NCBI GenBank assembly: GCA_902492205.1 | Contig: CABUKU010000011.1 | Location: 37,451 to 101,450 of the forward strand | Direction of reading: 5' to 3' | Length of the DNA stretch: 64,000 bases | DNA from: an uncultured Bacteroides sp. | Lineage (GTDB): Bacteria > Bacteroidota > Bacteroidia > Bacteroidales > Bacteroidaceae | Shown here: positions 9,165-18,609 of the stretch, piece by piece | Layout of the letters: every line of letters starts with the position of its first letter | Position numbering within the stretch: position 1 is the first letter of the stretch | Program-made: the position numbers and the translations under genes | Notes under the pieces: generated by a model | Told to the model about the DNA's origin: nothing | Database searches by the model: none | What the model saw: the letters and a program-made list of their open reading frames with translations, nothing else

Positions 9165-9776
9165 TCACTTCCCAAACCACCCTTTAACAGCCATATAAAC
9201 AACAGTACTTTTCTTCCCGTTGCGTACTAATTTACCGTCTTCAACCAATCGGTTCAGTTCCATAACTCCTTTGCCGCGTTTGCATTCACGCAAGCGACAA
9301 TAATCCGAGCTGCGCATGAACGGATGAGAAGCAAAATATTCTGTTAACCGCCGGGTTATTGTCTCTTCGTCCACATTCTTGCTTTGCCATCCGTTAGGGT
9401 TTCGTTCCATATGAATGGATGCCAACTTTCTTTTCATCTCAACGGAAGTGCGCAATGTCATGTTTTTTACGCGGATGGAAGCCGACCGAATTTCGTCTCT
9501 TCCCATTATCTGCCGGCAACTCAGCGTGAGCGACAGTGTTCCAATGTCTCCCAATTCAATGGTTTTGCCTGCTGCAAGTTCGTTGACGATAGTATCCGTC
9601 AGACAGGCAAGCAAAGCTTTTACTTCACCGGGTTGAAACGTGTTTCCGCGAGCCACATATTCACAGAGTTCATCGGCGGTAATCCTTCCCGTGGGAACGA
9701 AACGTGCATGCAAAGGTTGTTTTTCTCCGCTTCTCTTTGGATCCGGATTTTCGTAAAGGTCATATTTTACAGCCAT
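9165..9776 (-). CDS. HU-like (HU-HIG type) DNA-binding protein
   Basis: A 203-aa protein with an HU-related N-terminal domain of the long Bacteroidetes type (residues about 1-125). It runs from AVKYDLYENP through TADELCEYVARGNTF and LAAGKTIELGDIGTLSL, then to a beta arm region RSASIRVKNMTLRTS. The C-terminal 70 residues (from TRRLTEYFASHPFMRSSDY) look like a small winged-helix module; this extension is less common. It is probably a nucleoid-associated or locus-specific DNA-binding protein. Just upstream are a 7-bp hairpin (9799-9824) and the 22-bp-phased dyad array at 9852-9947, which could be its regulatory region. Molecular role beyond DNA binding is unknown. Confidence 0.8.
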   Translation of the reverse strand: MAVKYDLYENPDPKRSGEKQPLHARFVPTGRITADELCEYVARGNTFQPGEVKALLACLTDTIVNELAAGKTIELGDIGTLSLTLSCRQIMGRDEIRSASIRVKNMTLRTSVEMKRKLASIHMERNPNGWQSKNVDEETITRRLTEYFASHPFMRSSDYCRLRECKRGKGVMELNRLVEDGKLVRNGKKSTVVYMAVKGWFGK

Positions 9777-9851
9777 AAGCTAATATAAGGATTTTATCCG
9801 GGAATGTCAAGCTGTTTATTCCCGAGGGTTAATGTGTTTTCTCTTATTATG

Positions 9852-9947
9852 TTACTTGTTCAACAGCTGTTAATTTATAGTTCAACAGTTGTTAACTTAT
9901 AAATCAACAATTGTTGAACTATAAATTAACAGCTGTTGAACAAGTAA
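9852..9947. repeat. Four AACAnnTGTT dyads at exact 22-bp spacing inside a 96-bp palindrome
   Basis: Four 15-bp dyads of the form TTCAACAGCTGTTAA share the core AACAnnTGTT. Their centres lie at 9866.5, 9888.5, 9910.5 and 9932.5, exactly 22 bp apart, separated by AT-rich spacers (TTTATAG or CTATAAA types). The whole array is itself a palindrome centred at 9899.5, with only three mismatched pairs among 48. It sits between the HU-like gene (minus strand) and the susC promoter (plus strand). The spacing of two helical turns puts all dyads on one DNA face, as expected for cooperative binding of a dimeric protein. Confidence 0.85.
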
Positions 9948-10265
9948 GCATTGCCGTCAAAGGTACTTATTATCGGGCAATAACGCAACTAATATTGCTT
10001 TTGAATGAGACTGATACAGGTATAAGATATTTTATGCTTCTCGTACTATGATATGAATGATAAGAGAAAACTTGAAATTATATGTAGGGGGAGAGTGTTA
10101 AACAAAAACAATATAAAGATACTTATCTACATGAACGAATGATGCATGCGCTAGGCAGCTAATCAGAATAGCTAATTATTAAATAATGTAAATAAAGATT
10201 GCTGATATTTATATTATTTTTCATATTGTTTCTATCAGTCATAACAAAATAATGCACGATTTTTT
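9948..10265. other. Non-coding AT-rich stretch upstream of the susC promoter
   Basis: About 320 bases without a plausible gene on either strand. I see no RNA gene. It is the distal upstream region of the susC promoter. Confidence 0.5.
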
Positions 10266-10296
10266 TTTGGATTTAATATATTAATTTATACTTTTG
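10266..10296 (+). promoter_or_regulatory. Bacteroides-type promoter of the first susCD pair
   Basis: A -33 TTTG at 10266-10269 and a -7 TACTTTTG at 10289-10296 are separated by 19 bases, matching the consensus TTTG and TAnnTTTG. Transcription would begin near 10303, leaving a leader of about 130 bases before the susC ATG. Confidence 0.75.
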
Positions 10297-10435
10297 CCTC
10301 AATACTATTATATTATGTAATGGGAATCATCCAAATAATTATAATTAAAAACATAAACTTGAAACATCGACTACTGTTTGCTTATAACACATTATAACTA
10401 AAATAAACAAAACAATTCTTACTAAAAACAAAATC

Positions 10436-13400
10436 ATGAAACAAAGACGACAAACAAAAGTGCTCGGAAGAGAAAGACGACACTTTGGGATTAACTTTGT
10501 GCACAGAGTGCTACCATTGTTATTCTTTTTATGTGTTCTTTCCATTTCGGGGGTGGAGGCTCAAAACCAATCGGGCAAAAGTTCGTTGGTTATTGCAGGT
10601 AAAGTTATTGATTCTAAAACTCAGGAATCATTGCTCGGAGTTACTATTACTGCTCAAGGAAACAGAAGCATCGGTGTGGTAACGGATATTAATGGTAACT
10701 ATCGCATTGAAGTTCCGGCTTCCACGCCGTCACTGACTTTCTCTTTTATAGGATACAAGAATCAGAATATTGCTGTCAATGCCCGTAATTTATCTGCATT
10801 TAAAACAGTGAGTCTGGAAGAAGATGTGCAGAGTTTGAACGAGGTAGTTGTCATCGGATACGGAACTCAGTTCAAGAAAAACTTGACAGGGTCCATTGCC
10901 AAAGTGGATAAGTTTGAAGCGGAAAACGTGCAAACGGACAATGCCATGTCGGGTTTGCAAGGACGTGTTGCCGGCTTGTGGGTAAAGAATTCATCGGGTG
11001 ATGCAGGCTCGGAACCCGACTTCAACATTCGAGGCATGCAAACAACGGACGTAACCAATGCCCGTCCGCTTATTGTTTTAGATGGTATGATTATTGATAG
11101 TAAAGATAACTTTTCACTCAACAACATTGCTCCTCAGGATATTGCTTCCATTGAAGTGTTGAAAGATGCTGCGTCTTCGGCTATGTATGGTTCGAGAGGT
11201 GCTATGGGCGTTATTCTTATCACTACCAAAAAAGGAGAGAAGAATAAAGCTCCGGTTGTGAACGTCAGCGCTTATTACGGATTTGTTAAATCGCCATTCA
11301 GCTATCGCACGTTGAATAATGAAGAATACAAACAGGTGTTTGACGAAGCAAGATTGAACCGCATCGGAATCATAGACGGTCAGTTGGCAGCCGGTGGATT
11401 ATCTTCTGCACAGATTGAGAATCTGCAAAAAGACAGACAGGTTTATGCAGACCAAATGACTGCTCTGAATATGGGAGATACTTACGTGGATTGGATGGAT
11501 GAAGTTATTCCCTCTACTGCTGCCAAGAGCAATATACATATTAGCTTAAACGGGGGTACAGATAAGACTACTTACTATTTTTCTGTCGGAAGAAATTCGG
11601 AAGACAATTCCATCGGTACAGGAAATTACAATCGTTTGAGCACGAAGTTGTCTATTTCCAATCAAACCTATAAATGGTTGAAATTGAATGCGGATTTATC
11701 TGTGGTGCGTTCGGTGAGAAAACATTTTCCGCGATATGGAGCCAATCCTTTGGCTGCCGCTTTGGTTGCTCGTCCCGATATGCCTTTGGAGCCTATATAT
11801 AAGGAAGACGGTTCATGGGATTATTTTAGGGGAGCACAAGAAAATCCTTTGTTGCTTGAGCAGGATAATGATACAAAAACCACCAATTTGAATGTTTCCG
11901 GTAACTTCTCTGCCAATATCAGTCTTTATAAAGGCTTGACTTGGACTTCTACATTGGCGGGAACTTTGAGCAACATCGGTACGGAAACTTATGTTTCACC
12001 GCTCAGCTACAACGGACAAGCTAAGAAAGGTACGTTTGATCAGAAAGGAAGCAACGGACATAGAATCACGGCTAACTCCTTCTTAAATTACAATGTAGAT
12101 ATTCGGAAGTTTAACTTGGCAGCCACATTGGGATATGAGTTCAATGAAAACAAAACCGACGGTTTGGGATTCATGCTTGTAGGTTTCCCTTCTATCGGAG
12201 CATTGACCGCACCCGGCAACGGAGCTACCTTTGATCCTACAACGAATAAAACCTCTAACACCAGATATTTGGATCGTTCCGAATCTTACTTTTTCCGTGC
12301 TAATGTGGCTTATGACAGTAAGTATCTTTTAAGTTTCAGCATCCGTCGTGACGGTTCTTCCAAACTGCCTGCCAACAGCCGTTACAGCAACTTCCCTGCT
12401 GTTTCTGTCGGTTGGGTGATTTCCGATGAAGCATTCATGAAGAACCAGCAACTTATCAGTTTCCTTAAACTGCGTAGCAGCTATGGCCTTACCGGTAGTA
12501 TTGCCAGTGTTAAGATGTTGGATACTATCGATCGCTTAACCAGTACCGATTATAACGGGCAGCCGGCTCTGACTGTCGGAACTGCTTTGGGTAATTCCGA
12601 CCTTAAATGGGAGAAAACTCAGCAAGTGGATGTTGGTTTGGATGTAAGTTTGTTCAATAATCGTTTCAATGTTACTTTAGAATGGTATCACAAGCTCACG
12701 GACGGTATGTTGAACAGTGAAAACTTGCCTGTAACTTCCGGAGGATTTTATAGCAGAAAAGTAAATATGGGTACTATCCGTAACAGAGGTCTTGACATAA
12801 ACGTGGATTATAAGAGCGATGTTCGCCGGGATTTCACTTATGAAGCAGGTATTAATATGAATATTAACCGCAGTAAAATCATCGACTTGCCTATTGACAA
12901 GAAAGGTTACGGAAGTTATTACCCGCAAGGTCCGCAAGGCAAGCTTAAAATCGGTGAGCCTCTCGGTTCATTGGAAATGTACAATGCTTTGGGCATTGAC
13001 AAAAACGGAGATGTTATTTATGAAGATGTCAGTGGAAACGGTTCTATTGGTTCTGAAGATATGATATTGGTAAACAACGTACAGCCTAAGTTTACCGGAG
13101 GACTTTTCCTTGGGGCAGGTTATAAAGGTGTTTCTTTATACGGTCAGTTCACTTATACCTATGGTAACAAGATATATGACTACACCAGCCAAATGGCACG
13201 CAATGCTGCATTGGACGATGGAGTTATGCAGAACATGCCCGAATGGGTATTAGACCATTGGACAGCAGATAATCCTTTTTCCCGCTATCCGCGTATGGTA
13301 GTAGGTGCACATGGTCCGCAAAATGTTTCCGGCTGGAATAATTATCAGTCCACTCTCTATTTGTTCGATGCTTCTTTCATGAGATTAAAAAAGTTGACCT

Positions 13401-13603
13401 TGGCTTATGATCTACCTAAGAAATGGCTTTCTGCCGTGAAGATGAACAGTTGCAGAGTATATGTTTCCGGAGAAAATTTATGGACTATTAAAAATAAAGA
13501 CCTGACAATGGATGATCCCGAATTAGGTATTCAAACCGGTATTTCCTATCAAACAGTTCCGACTCCTATCAGTGTATTGTTCGGCTTTGACTTAACATTC
13601 TAA
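10436..13603 (+). CDS. SusC/RagA-type TonB-linked outer membrane transporter
   Basis: A 1055-aa outer membrane beta-barrel that imports glycans using TonB energy. After a long signal region ending near SISGVEAQ comes a carboxypeptidase-regulatory-like domain (IAGKVIDSKTQESLLGVTITAQG), then a TonB box region (EVVVIGYGTQ). Next is the plug domain (LQGRVAGLWVK, FNIRGMQTTD, ARPLIVLDGMI, EVLKDAASSAMYGSRGAMG), and finally the barrel ending in phenylalanine (FGFDLTF), the usual outer membrane insertion signal. SusD follows after 13 bases. No sensor-regulator of the SusR, hybrid two-component or ECF type is adjacent, so control is unclear; the dyad array 500 bp upstream is the only obvious candidate. 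Substrate is not readable from sequence. Confidence 0.95.
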   Translation: MKQRRQTKVLGRERRHFGINFVHRVLPLLFFLCVLSISGVEAQNQSGKSSLVIAGKVIDSKTQESLLGVTITAQGNRSIGVVTDINGNYRIEVPASTPSLTFSFIGYKNQNIAVNARNLSAFKTVSLEEDVQSLNEVVVIGYGTQFKKNLTGSIAKVDKFEAENVQTDNAMSGLQGRVAGLWVKNSSGDAGSEPDFNIRGMQTTDVTNARPLIVLDGMIIDSKDNFSLNNIAPQDIASIEVLKDAASSAMYGSRGAMGVILITTKKGEKNKAPVVNVSAYYGFVKSPFSYRTLNNEEYKQVFDEARLNRIGIIDGQLAAGGLSSAQIENLQKDRQVYADQMTALNMGDTYVDWMDEVIPSTAAKSNIHISLNGGTDKTTYYFSVGRNSEDNSIGTGNYNRLSTKLSISNQTYKWLKLNADLSVVRSVRKHFPRYGANPLAAALVARPDMPLEPIYKEDGSWDYFRGAQENPLLLEQDNDTKTTNLNVSGNFSANISLYKGLTWTSTLAGTLSNIGTETYVSPLSYNGQAKKGTFDQKGSNGHRITANSFLNYNVDIRKFNLAATLGYEFNENKTDGLGFMLVGFPSIGALTAPGNGATFDPTTNKTSNTRYLDRSESYFFRANVAYDSKYLLSFSIRRDGSSKLPANSRYSNFPAVSVGWVISDEAFMKNQQLISFLKLRSSYGLTGSIASVKMLDTIDRLTSTDYNGQPALTVGTALGNSDLKWEKTQQVDVGLDVSLFNNRFNVTLEWYHKLTDGMLNSENLPVTSGGFYSRKVNMGTIRNRGLDINVDYKSDVRRDFTYEAGINMNINRSKIIDLPIDKKGYGSYYPQGPQGKLKIGEPLGSLEMYNALGIDKNGDVIYEDVSGNGSIGSEDMILVNNVQPKFTGGLFLGAGYKGVSLYGQFTYTYGNKIYDYTSQMARNAALDDGVMQNMPEWVLDHWTADNPFSRYPRMVVGAHGPQNVSGWNNYQSTLYLFDASFMRLKKLTLAYDLPKKWLSAVKMNSCRVYVSGENLWTIKNKDLTMDDPELGIQTGISYQTVPTPISVLFGFDLTF

Positions 13604-13616
13604 AATTAAAACGTTT

Positions 13617-14996
13617 ATGATAATGAATAAATTATATAAAATCATAGTGCTAATCGCTCTCTTTCCGGTATTTCTGTGTGGTTGCAGCGGTTTGTTGGAT
13701 GATGTTAAACCCGATACATCTATCCCTGTACCTAATTTGACTAATTCTGACTTGCCTTTAGTGGCAAAAGGTATGTATAAACGTCTGTCCGGCGGATTTT
13801 ATTACATGTCGTGTATTGCCGAAGATATTGCTTCAGACAATTTAACTACCATTTATGAAGTGGCAAACAATATCAACTTCAGGCAGTTTGATAATTGCAA
13901 TGTAGGAACTAATGACGGGTTGATATGTGCCCGTATGTATTCTTTTCCATACAATGGCATAGGTTTGGCAAATATCTTAATCAATTTTGTGAAAGAAGAG
14001 AACCCGCAGGATGCAACTGTCCGTACAGCCAAAGGAGAAGCTTTGTTGATGCGGGGATATTGCTACATGCTGCTAGCGGAAAGGTTTGGTAAGGCTATTC
14101 TTACTCTCTCTACCGATGAAGATATGTATCGCGAGCAGGCTCCTGAAGACAAAGTGTGGGAACAAGCTATCAGCGACCTGCAAAATGCCATTAAGTTGTT
14201 GCCGGAGTTTACCACTCCCAACTCAGCTTCCATACAGGCGGCTAAAGCCATTTTAGCAAGATTATACTTAAACTATGGTGTGTTAAGTAACAATACAGAA
14301 ATGATCAAAGATGCAGGAAAACTGGCAAGTGAGGTTATTAATAATGGAGGAAAGTTGGCCTTGAATCCCAACTTTAAGGAAAACTTCATCTCTACGGGAA
14401 CGGGTAACGAGGTTATCTGGCGTTTAGTAGAAACGGCTGCTACTCCTACACAATTCGGTTTATATTCAATGCTGTCACCTAAAGGTTATGTAGATTCTCC
14501 TCGTGGCGATACCTGGATGGAAGAAGCTTTATATAAACTGTACGAATCCAAGGATAAACGTTTATCGGTTGTAGATGTGCAGCCTTACGAGCCCATGGGA
14601 CATGATTATCCGTATTGTGTAAAATATCCGGCAGACGAGCATCCTGTGTGGCCTTTCGTACGCTTGGCGGAAATGTATTTGATTACTTCGGAAGTTGCTG
14701 CGCGTCAGGGAACTGTTGATGTGACCGGTTATAATGCAGTGCGTGCTGTCAGAGGTGTTTCCCAAAAACAAAATACCGACTTTACCGATACTGCCGATTT
14801 CTTGAAAGAAATAGAGACTGAGCGTCGCCGTGAGTTCGTGGCAGAAGGTTTGAGATGGTTTGATATGCGTCGCTTCGGTAGCATTACCTCACTTCTGGAA
14901 GCAAAAGGGGTAGACACCCGTCGGGTACATTTCCCAATTTGGAGCAGTGAGTTGTCTAAAAATCCGAAGTTGAAACAGACAGAATATTATGACTAA
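13617..14996 (+). CDS. SusD/RagB-type glycan-binding lipoprotein
   Basis: A 459-aa surface lipoprotein with lipobox cysteine in VFLCGCSGLLDD, partner of the SusC upstream. The SusD helical scaffold is recognisable: AKGEALLMRGYCYMLLAERFG, the TPR-like middle, and the C-terminal KEIETERRREFVAEGLRWFD and MRRFGSITSLLEAKG motifs, with RLAEMYLITSEVAARQG before them. Length is at the short end of the family. It is co-transcribed with susC and ends at the bidirectional terminator at 15030-15067. A second in-frame ATG lies at 13623, so the first two codons are uncertain. Confidence 0.93.
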   Translation: MIMNKLYKIIVLIALFPVFLCGCSGLLDDVKPDTSIPVPNLTNSDLPLVAKGMYKRLSGGFYYMSCIAEDIASDNLTTIYEVANNINFRQFDNCNVGTNDGLICARMYSFPYNGIGLANILINFVKEENPQDATVRTAKGEALLMRGYCYMLLAERFGKAILTLSTDEDMYREQAPEDKVWEQAISDLQNAIKLLPEFTTPNSASIQAAKAILARLYLNYGVLSNNTEMIKDAGKLASEVINNGGKLALNPNFKENFISTGTGNEVIWRLVETAATPTQFGLYSMLSPKGYVDSPRGDTWMEEALYKLYESKDKRLSVVDVQPYEPMGHDYPYCVKYPADEHPVWPFVRLAEMYLITSEVAARQGTVDVTGYNAVRAVRGVSQKQNTDFTDTADFLKEIETERRREFVAEGLRWFDMRRFGSITSLLEAKGVDTRRVHFPIWSSELSKNPKLKQTEYYD

Positions 14997-15029
14997 ACAA
15001 GATAGTAAAATAGATTTTTTATAATAAAA

Positions 15030-15067
15030 CAGCACCACCCAATGCATCTAAATGAAGGGTGGTGCTG
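15030..15067. terminator. Bidirectional terminator between susD and GH97
   Basis: An 11-bp perfect stem (CAGCACCACCC with GGGTGGTGCTG) flanked by an A-rich left side and a T-rich right side lies between two convergent genes and can end both transcripts. Confidence 0.88.
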
Positions 15068-15098
15068 ATTTTATATGTATATTCTAAAACGGCAAAAT

Positions 15099-17297
15099 TT
15101 ACAATTTCTTCAATCCTTTCAATTTTTTTGGATCGTTCACTTCAATAACACTGATTGCGTAACCTCCACCGGGAGCAGCTTTCAGGTTTAATTTGGTTTT
15201 ATTCGTCACGATGCCTTTGGTTATGACATAAGCTTTCGGATTCTTTTCATAATCAGCATCTTTGGCATCGGCATAAATGGTGGCAATGTACTTCTTGCCC
15301 GGATCAAGGAAATCGAGGCTCAATCGTGATTGATGTCCGTTTTCATCGCTGGTGTTACCGATAAACCAATTGTTCGTTCCTTTTGCTTTGCGGGCTACAG
15401 TGATGTAATCGCCCGGTTCTGCTTCGAGGTAAATACTGTTATCCCAATCTACTGCTACGTCTTTGATGAACTGGAAAGCATCCATGTGCTTTTCGTAGTT
15501 TTCAGGAATGTCGGCAGCCATTTGCAGAGGGCTGTACATAGTTACGTAGAGAGCGAGCTGACGAGCCAGTGTGCTGCGAACGTATGAATGGTTATCAGGA
15601 TTCATGTTCCAGATTTGAGTTTCGAAGATTCCCGGAGTATAATCCATCGGGCCGCCTTGCAAACGGGTGAATGGAAGAACGGTTGTGTGGAACGGCTTGC
15701 TTCCTCCGAATGATTCATATTCTGTGCCACGAGCGGATTCGTTACCGATCAGGTTTGGATATGTGCGGCTGAGTCCTGTCGGACGGGTTGCTTCGTGTGC
15801 ATTTACCATAATTTTGTAATCGGCTGCCTTTTTAACTGCATAAAGGTAGTGGTTGTTCATCCATTGTCCGTAGTGATATTCTCCACGAGGAATGATGTTA
15901 CCCACATATCCGCTCTTCACGGCGTTGTATCCGTTATCTACCATGAATTGATATGCTTTATCCAAGTGGCGTTCGTAATTACGGACAGATGCCGATGTTT
16001 CATGGTGCATCATCAATTTAACGCCTTTGCTTGCTGCATATTCCTTCAATTCTTTTACGTCGAAATCAGGATAAGGAGTTACGAAGTCGAATACATAATC
16101 TTTTGATTTGCCGAACCAGTCTTCCCAACCTTCGTTCCAACCTTCAACCAATACTTGGTCGAAACCATGTTTGGCTGCAAAGTCGATGTACTTCTTTACG
16201 TTTTCGGTATTGGCGGAATGCTTTCCGTTTGGTTTCAGCTTGCTGTAATCTGTTTCACCCAGTTTTACTGAAGCAACATCGTCTGTATACGCCCAACTTC
16301 CTTTGCCTGTAATCATATCCCACCAAACACCGATGTACTTAACCGGTTTGATCCATGAAGTATCTTCATATTTGGTTGGCTCGTTAAGATTAAGGATCAA
16401 GTGAGAAGCGAGGATATTACGGGCATCGTCACTTACCATAACTGTACGCCAAGGAGTGTGGCAGGGAGTTTGCATGTATCCTTTGTCACCTTGTGCATCG
16501 GGAGTAAGCCATGATTCAAAAATCATGTTCTTGTCGTCAAGGTTAAGATGCATAGTGGAGTAGTCTACCAATGCAGCTTCGTGCAGGTTAATGTACAGAC
16601 CGTCGTCGCTTTTCATCATTAAAGAAGTTTGCACGCCTGTTGGCGAGAAAGGAGTTTGTGATGAATTGGGAGTGATGGCATCTTTCATTAATCCGCGTAT
16701 TTCGGATAGCTTTGATTCCGTATAATCATATTCTTGCGTATCGTAGTCGCCCGGAATCCAGAATGCTTTGTGGTCACCCGCCATGGCAAATTGACTTCTT
16801 TCTTCCTTGATAACAAAATAGTTCAGGTTCTTTTGCTGAGGAAATTCATAACGGAAGCCCATTCCGTCATTGTAGACACGGAAACGGATAATCATTTCAC
16901 GGTCTGTGGAAGGTTGTTTAAGAGTAACCGCCAATTCGTTGTAATTGTTGCGGATATCTTTTACTTCTCCCCATACCGGTTGCCATGTTTCATCGAACGA
17001 AGTTGTGTCGGCTTTAGCCAATACGAATCCGCTCATCAGGTTGGTGTAGTCTTTGTCCTCCTTTACGTTGTTGTCGATAGGAGTGAGAAACTTGGCTTCA
17101 GGCTTTTCGCTTTTCAATTCCAGTCCCAGTTTGCTTGGTTTGATAACCGGATGTCCTTTGTAATCCATCCAGTAAGTGGGAACTCCGTTCTTAACTTCGA
17201 AGTTCAAGGTAATCTCTCCATTGGGAGATTTAATGGTTTCAGCTTTCAGTAAAAAGGCTGAAAGAGTTAAAAACACAGTCAGTAATACTTTCTTCAT
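15099..17297 (-). CDS. susB-like: GH97 family alpha-glucosidase (SusB-like, inverting type)
   Basis: A 732-aa periplasmic glycoside hydrolase with a cleavable signal peptide (FLTLSAFLLKAE). It has the GH97 three-part layout: N-terminal beta-sandwich, central TIM barrel and C-terminal beta domain. It aligns closely with SusB from memory with a constant offset of 6 residues in the active site: E433 in HHETSASVRN (SusB E439), E502 in NAHEATRPTG (E508), E520 in NLIGNESARG (E526) and the catalytic acid E526 in GTEYESFGG (E532). Keeping both base glutamates points to the inverting, calcium-dependent subgroup that acts on alpha-glucosides, not to the retaining alpha-galactosidase subgroup. It is convergent with the susCD pair, and I infer shared substrate. 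Confidence 0.93.
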   Translation of the reverse strand: MKKVLLTVFLTLSAFLLKAETIKSPNGEITLNFEVKNGVPTYWMDYKGHPVIKPSKLGLELKSEKPEAKFLTPIDNNVKEDKDYTNLMSGFVLAKADTTSFDETWQPVWGEVKDIRNNYNELAVTLKQPSTDREMIIRFRVYNDGMGFRYEFPQQKNLNYFVIKEERSQFAMAGDHKAFWIPGDYDTQEYDYTESKLSEIRGLMKDAITPNSSQTPFSPTGVQTSLMMKSDDGLYINLHEAALVDYSTMHLNLDDKNMIFESWLTPDAQGDKGYMQTPCHTPWRTVMVSDDARNILASHLILNLNEPTKYEDTSWIKPVKYIGVWWDMITGKGSWAYTDDVASVKLGETDYSKLKPNGKHSANTENVKKYIDFAAKHGFDQVLVEGWNEGWEDWFGKSKDYVFDFVTPYPDFDVKELKEYAASKGVKLMMHHETSASVRNYERHLDKAYQFMVDNGYNAVKSGYVGNIIPRGEYHYGQWMNNHYLYAVKKAADYKIMVNAHEATRPTGLSRTYPNLIGNESARGTEYESFGGSKPFHTTVLPFTRLQGGPMDYTPGIFETQIWNMNPDNHSYVRSTLARQLALYVTMYSPLQMAADIPENYEKHMDAFQFIKDVAVDWDNSIYLEAEPGDYITVARKAKGTNNWFIGNTSDENGHQSRLSLDFLDPGKKYIATIYADAKDADYEKNPKAYVITKGIVTNKTKLNLKAAPGGGYAISVIEVNDPKKLKGLKKL

Positions 17298-17467
17298 GAT
17301 ACTAGTTTATAATCTATTACGGTTGCAAATTAAACATTTTAAATATAATCTGCTACTCCTAATTAACATAAGAAAAGGAGATTGGAGCGCAAACGTTTTC
17401 GGTCACTCTATATTTCTGCTTATTTTAAACGTTTTGGCGCTAGGAAAAGTTTATGGCTAAAAATCAT

Positions 17468-17475
17468 TATCTTTG
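17468..17475 (+). promoter_or_regulatory. Putative -7 element for the membrane protein gene
   Basis: TATCTTTG matches TAnnTTTG and lies 27 bases before the ATG at 17502. It falls inside the longer open frame that begins at 17382, so it decides for the downstream start. Confidence 0.55.
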
Positions 17476-17501
17476 TGGCGTTTTATAAAAACAAGCTTTC
17501 T

Positions 17502-18515
17502 ATGAAAGATTTATTTATTGATGTAAAGCGTCGTAAGAGGTATCTTTTCGCTTTGGGAATGATTCTGTTTATGATTGGCGTGGCAGAATGGTTGGGTGAG
17601 AAGGAAATTATTTTTCCGGAAATGGCTGCACTTACAATAGGTATGTGGATTGTCGATAAACGTGTTTGGCGTATTAAAAGATGGCAGCTGGTTATTTTAA
17701 TGACAATAGGGGCTGTGGCGGGAGTCTGCATAGTGCGTTATTCTATTTTCCCATTGATTATAAATCTTGGTATTGCCTTTATGTTTACTGCCATTTGTTT
17801 GTTGTTTAGCCGCACAACATTAATTCCTCAGATTTCGGCATGTATGTTACCGGTGTTGCTTAAAACCGAGAGTTGGGTTTACCCTGTTGCCGTATTTGTC
17901 ATGTCATTGATAATTGTAACAGGGCAGAAGTTTATGGAGAGATACAGCATACGGCAAAAGATTGTTTTTGAACCTGATGAGAGGCATTGGAAGAAAGATG
18001 CCGGAGTGTGGCTGGGTTTGTTATTCAGTATATTGCTTATCGCTTCTTTGGCAATATATACAAATAATTATTATTTTATTATTCCTCCGCTCATTGTAAC
18101 TTATGTGGAGTTTGTCAATTCTAAAGCCGGTTTCAGGAACCGTCCCATGCAAATCGTACTGTTGATGGTGAGCGCTTCTTTGGTTGGTACGGTTTTTCAG
18201 ATAGTGGGACACTATTATTTGCATTTGCCTGAATGGGTGGTCGCTCTGTTTATTTTTATGGTTTTGTTTACCGTATTCGAACGGATAGGAAAGTTCTTTG
18301 CACCGGTTGGAGCTTTGGCTTTGATTCCGATGATTGTTCCCGAGGAAGGATTAGTCTGGATGCCCTTGCAAGTTGCTGTCGGGGCTATATTATTTATTAC
18401 TACTGCTCTTGTGGTATTTCAGCGCTGCTATAAATGGTCGAAAGCCCAGTTGGTTTATTGTTTGACTCCTGAATATTTACGAAATAAACTGCATAATAAC
18501 AAGGAAGCAGAATAA
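17502..18515 (+). CDS. Polytopic inner membrane protein, HPP-like
   Basis: A 337-residue protein with about ten hydrophobic segments, so an inner membrane protein. The first segment runs FALGMILFMIGVAEWLG, and a second set begins at GVWLGLLFSILLIASLAIYT. The C-terminal half (RNRPMQIVLLMVSASLVG, then FFAPVGALALIPMIVPEEG) recalls the HPP family, in which a proline and a GA pair are conserved; I am only moderately sure. The open frame extends upstream to 17382, but a -7 element at 17468-17475 and the MKDLFIDVKRRKRY start favour 17502. It stands alone between GH97 (divergent) and the nitroreductase. Transport substrate unknown. Confidence 0.65.
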   Translation: MKDLFIDVKRRKRYLFALGMILFMIGVAEWLGEKEIIFPEMAALTIGMWIVDKRVWRIKRWQLVILMTIGAVAGVCIVRYSIFPLIINLGIAFMFTAICLLFSRTTLIPQISACMLPVLLKTESWVYPVAVFVMSLIIVTGQKFMERYSIRQKIVFEPDERHWKKDAGVWLGLLFSILLIASLAIYTNNYYFIIPPLIVTYVEFVNSKAGFRNRPMQIVLLMVSASLVGTVFQIVGHYYLHLPEWVVALFIFMVLFTVFERIGKFFAPVGALALIPMIVPEEGLVWMPLQVAVGAILFITTALVVFQRCYKWSKAQLVYCLTPEYLRNKLHNNKEAE

Positions 18516-18609
18516 ATGCTCTTTCTTCATCTATCGAAAACAATGTACTCTCTTTATTTGTTTATTTAATTATAAAGAAATAAATACAGTATATTTAAAG
18601 ATAAGCGTT

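Noticed and set aside
9782..9810. A minus-strand TTGACA and TATATT pair with exact 17-base spacing just before the HU-like gene, resembling an E. coli sigma70 promoter.
   Set aside because: Bacteroidetes primary sigma factors use TTTG and TAnnTTTG boxes, and this pair would start transcription at the ATG itself. I treat it as chance, although a 7-bp hairpin overlaps it.
17382..17501. A 40-codon N-terminal extension of the membrane protein gene.
   Set aside because: It contains the likely -7 element at 17468-17475, and the encoded segment is a basic, unstructured run; the downstream ATG gives a normal membrane protein start.
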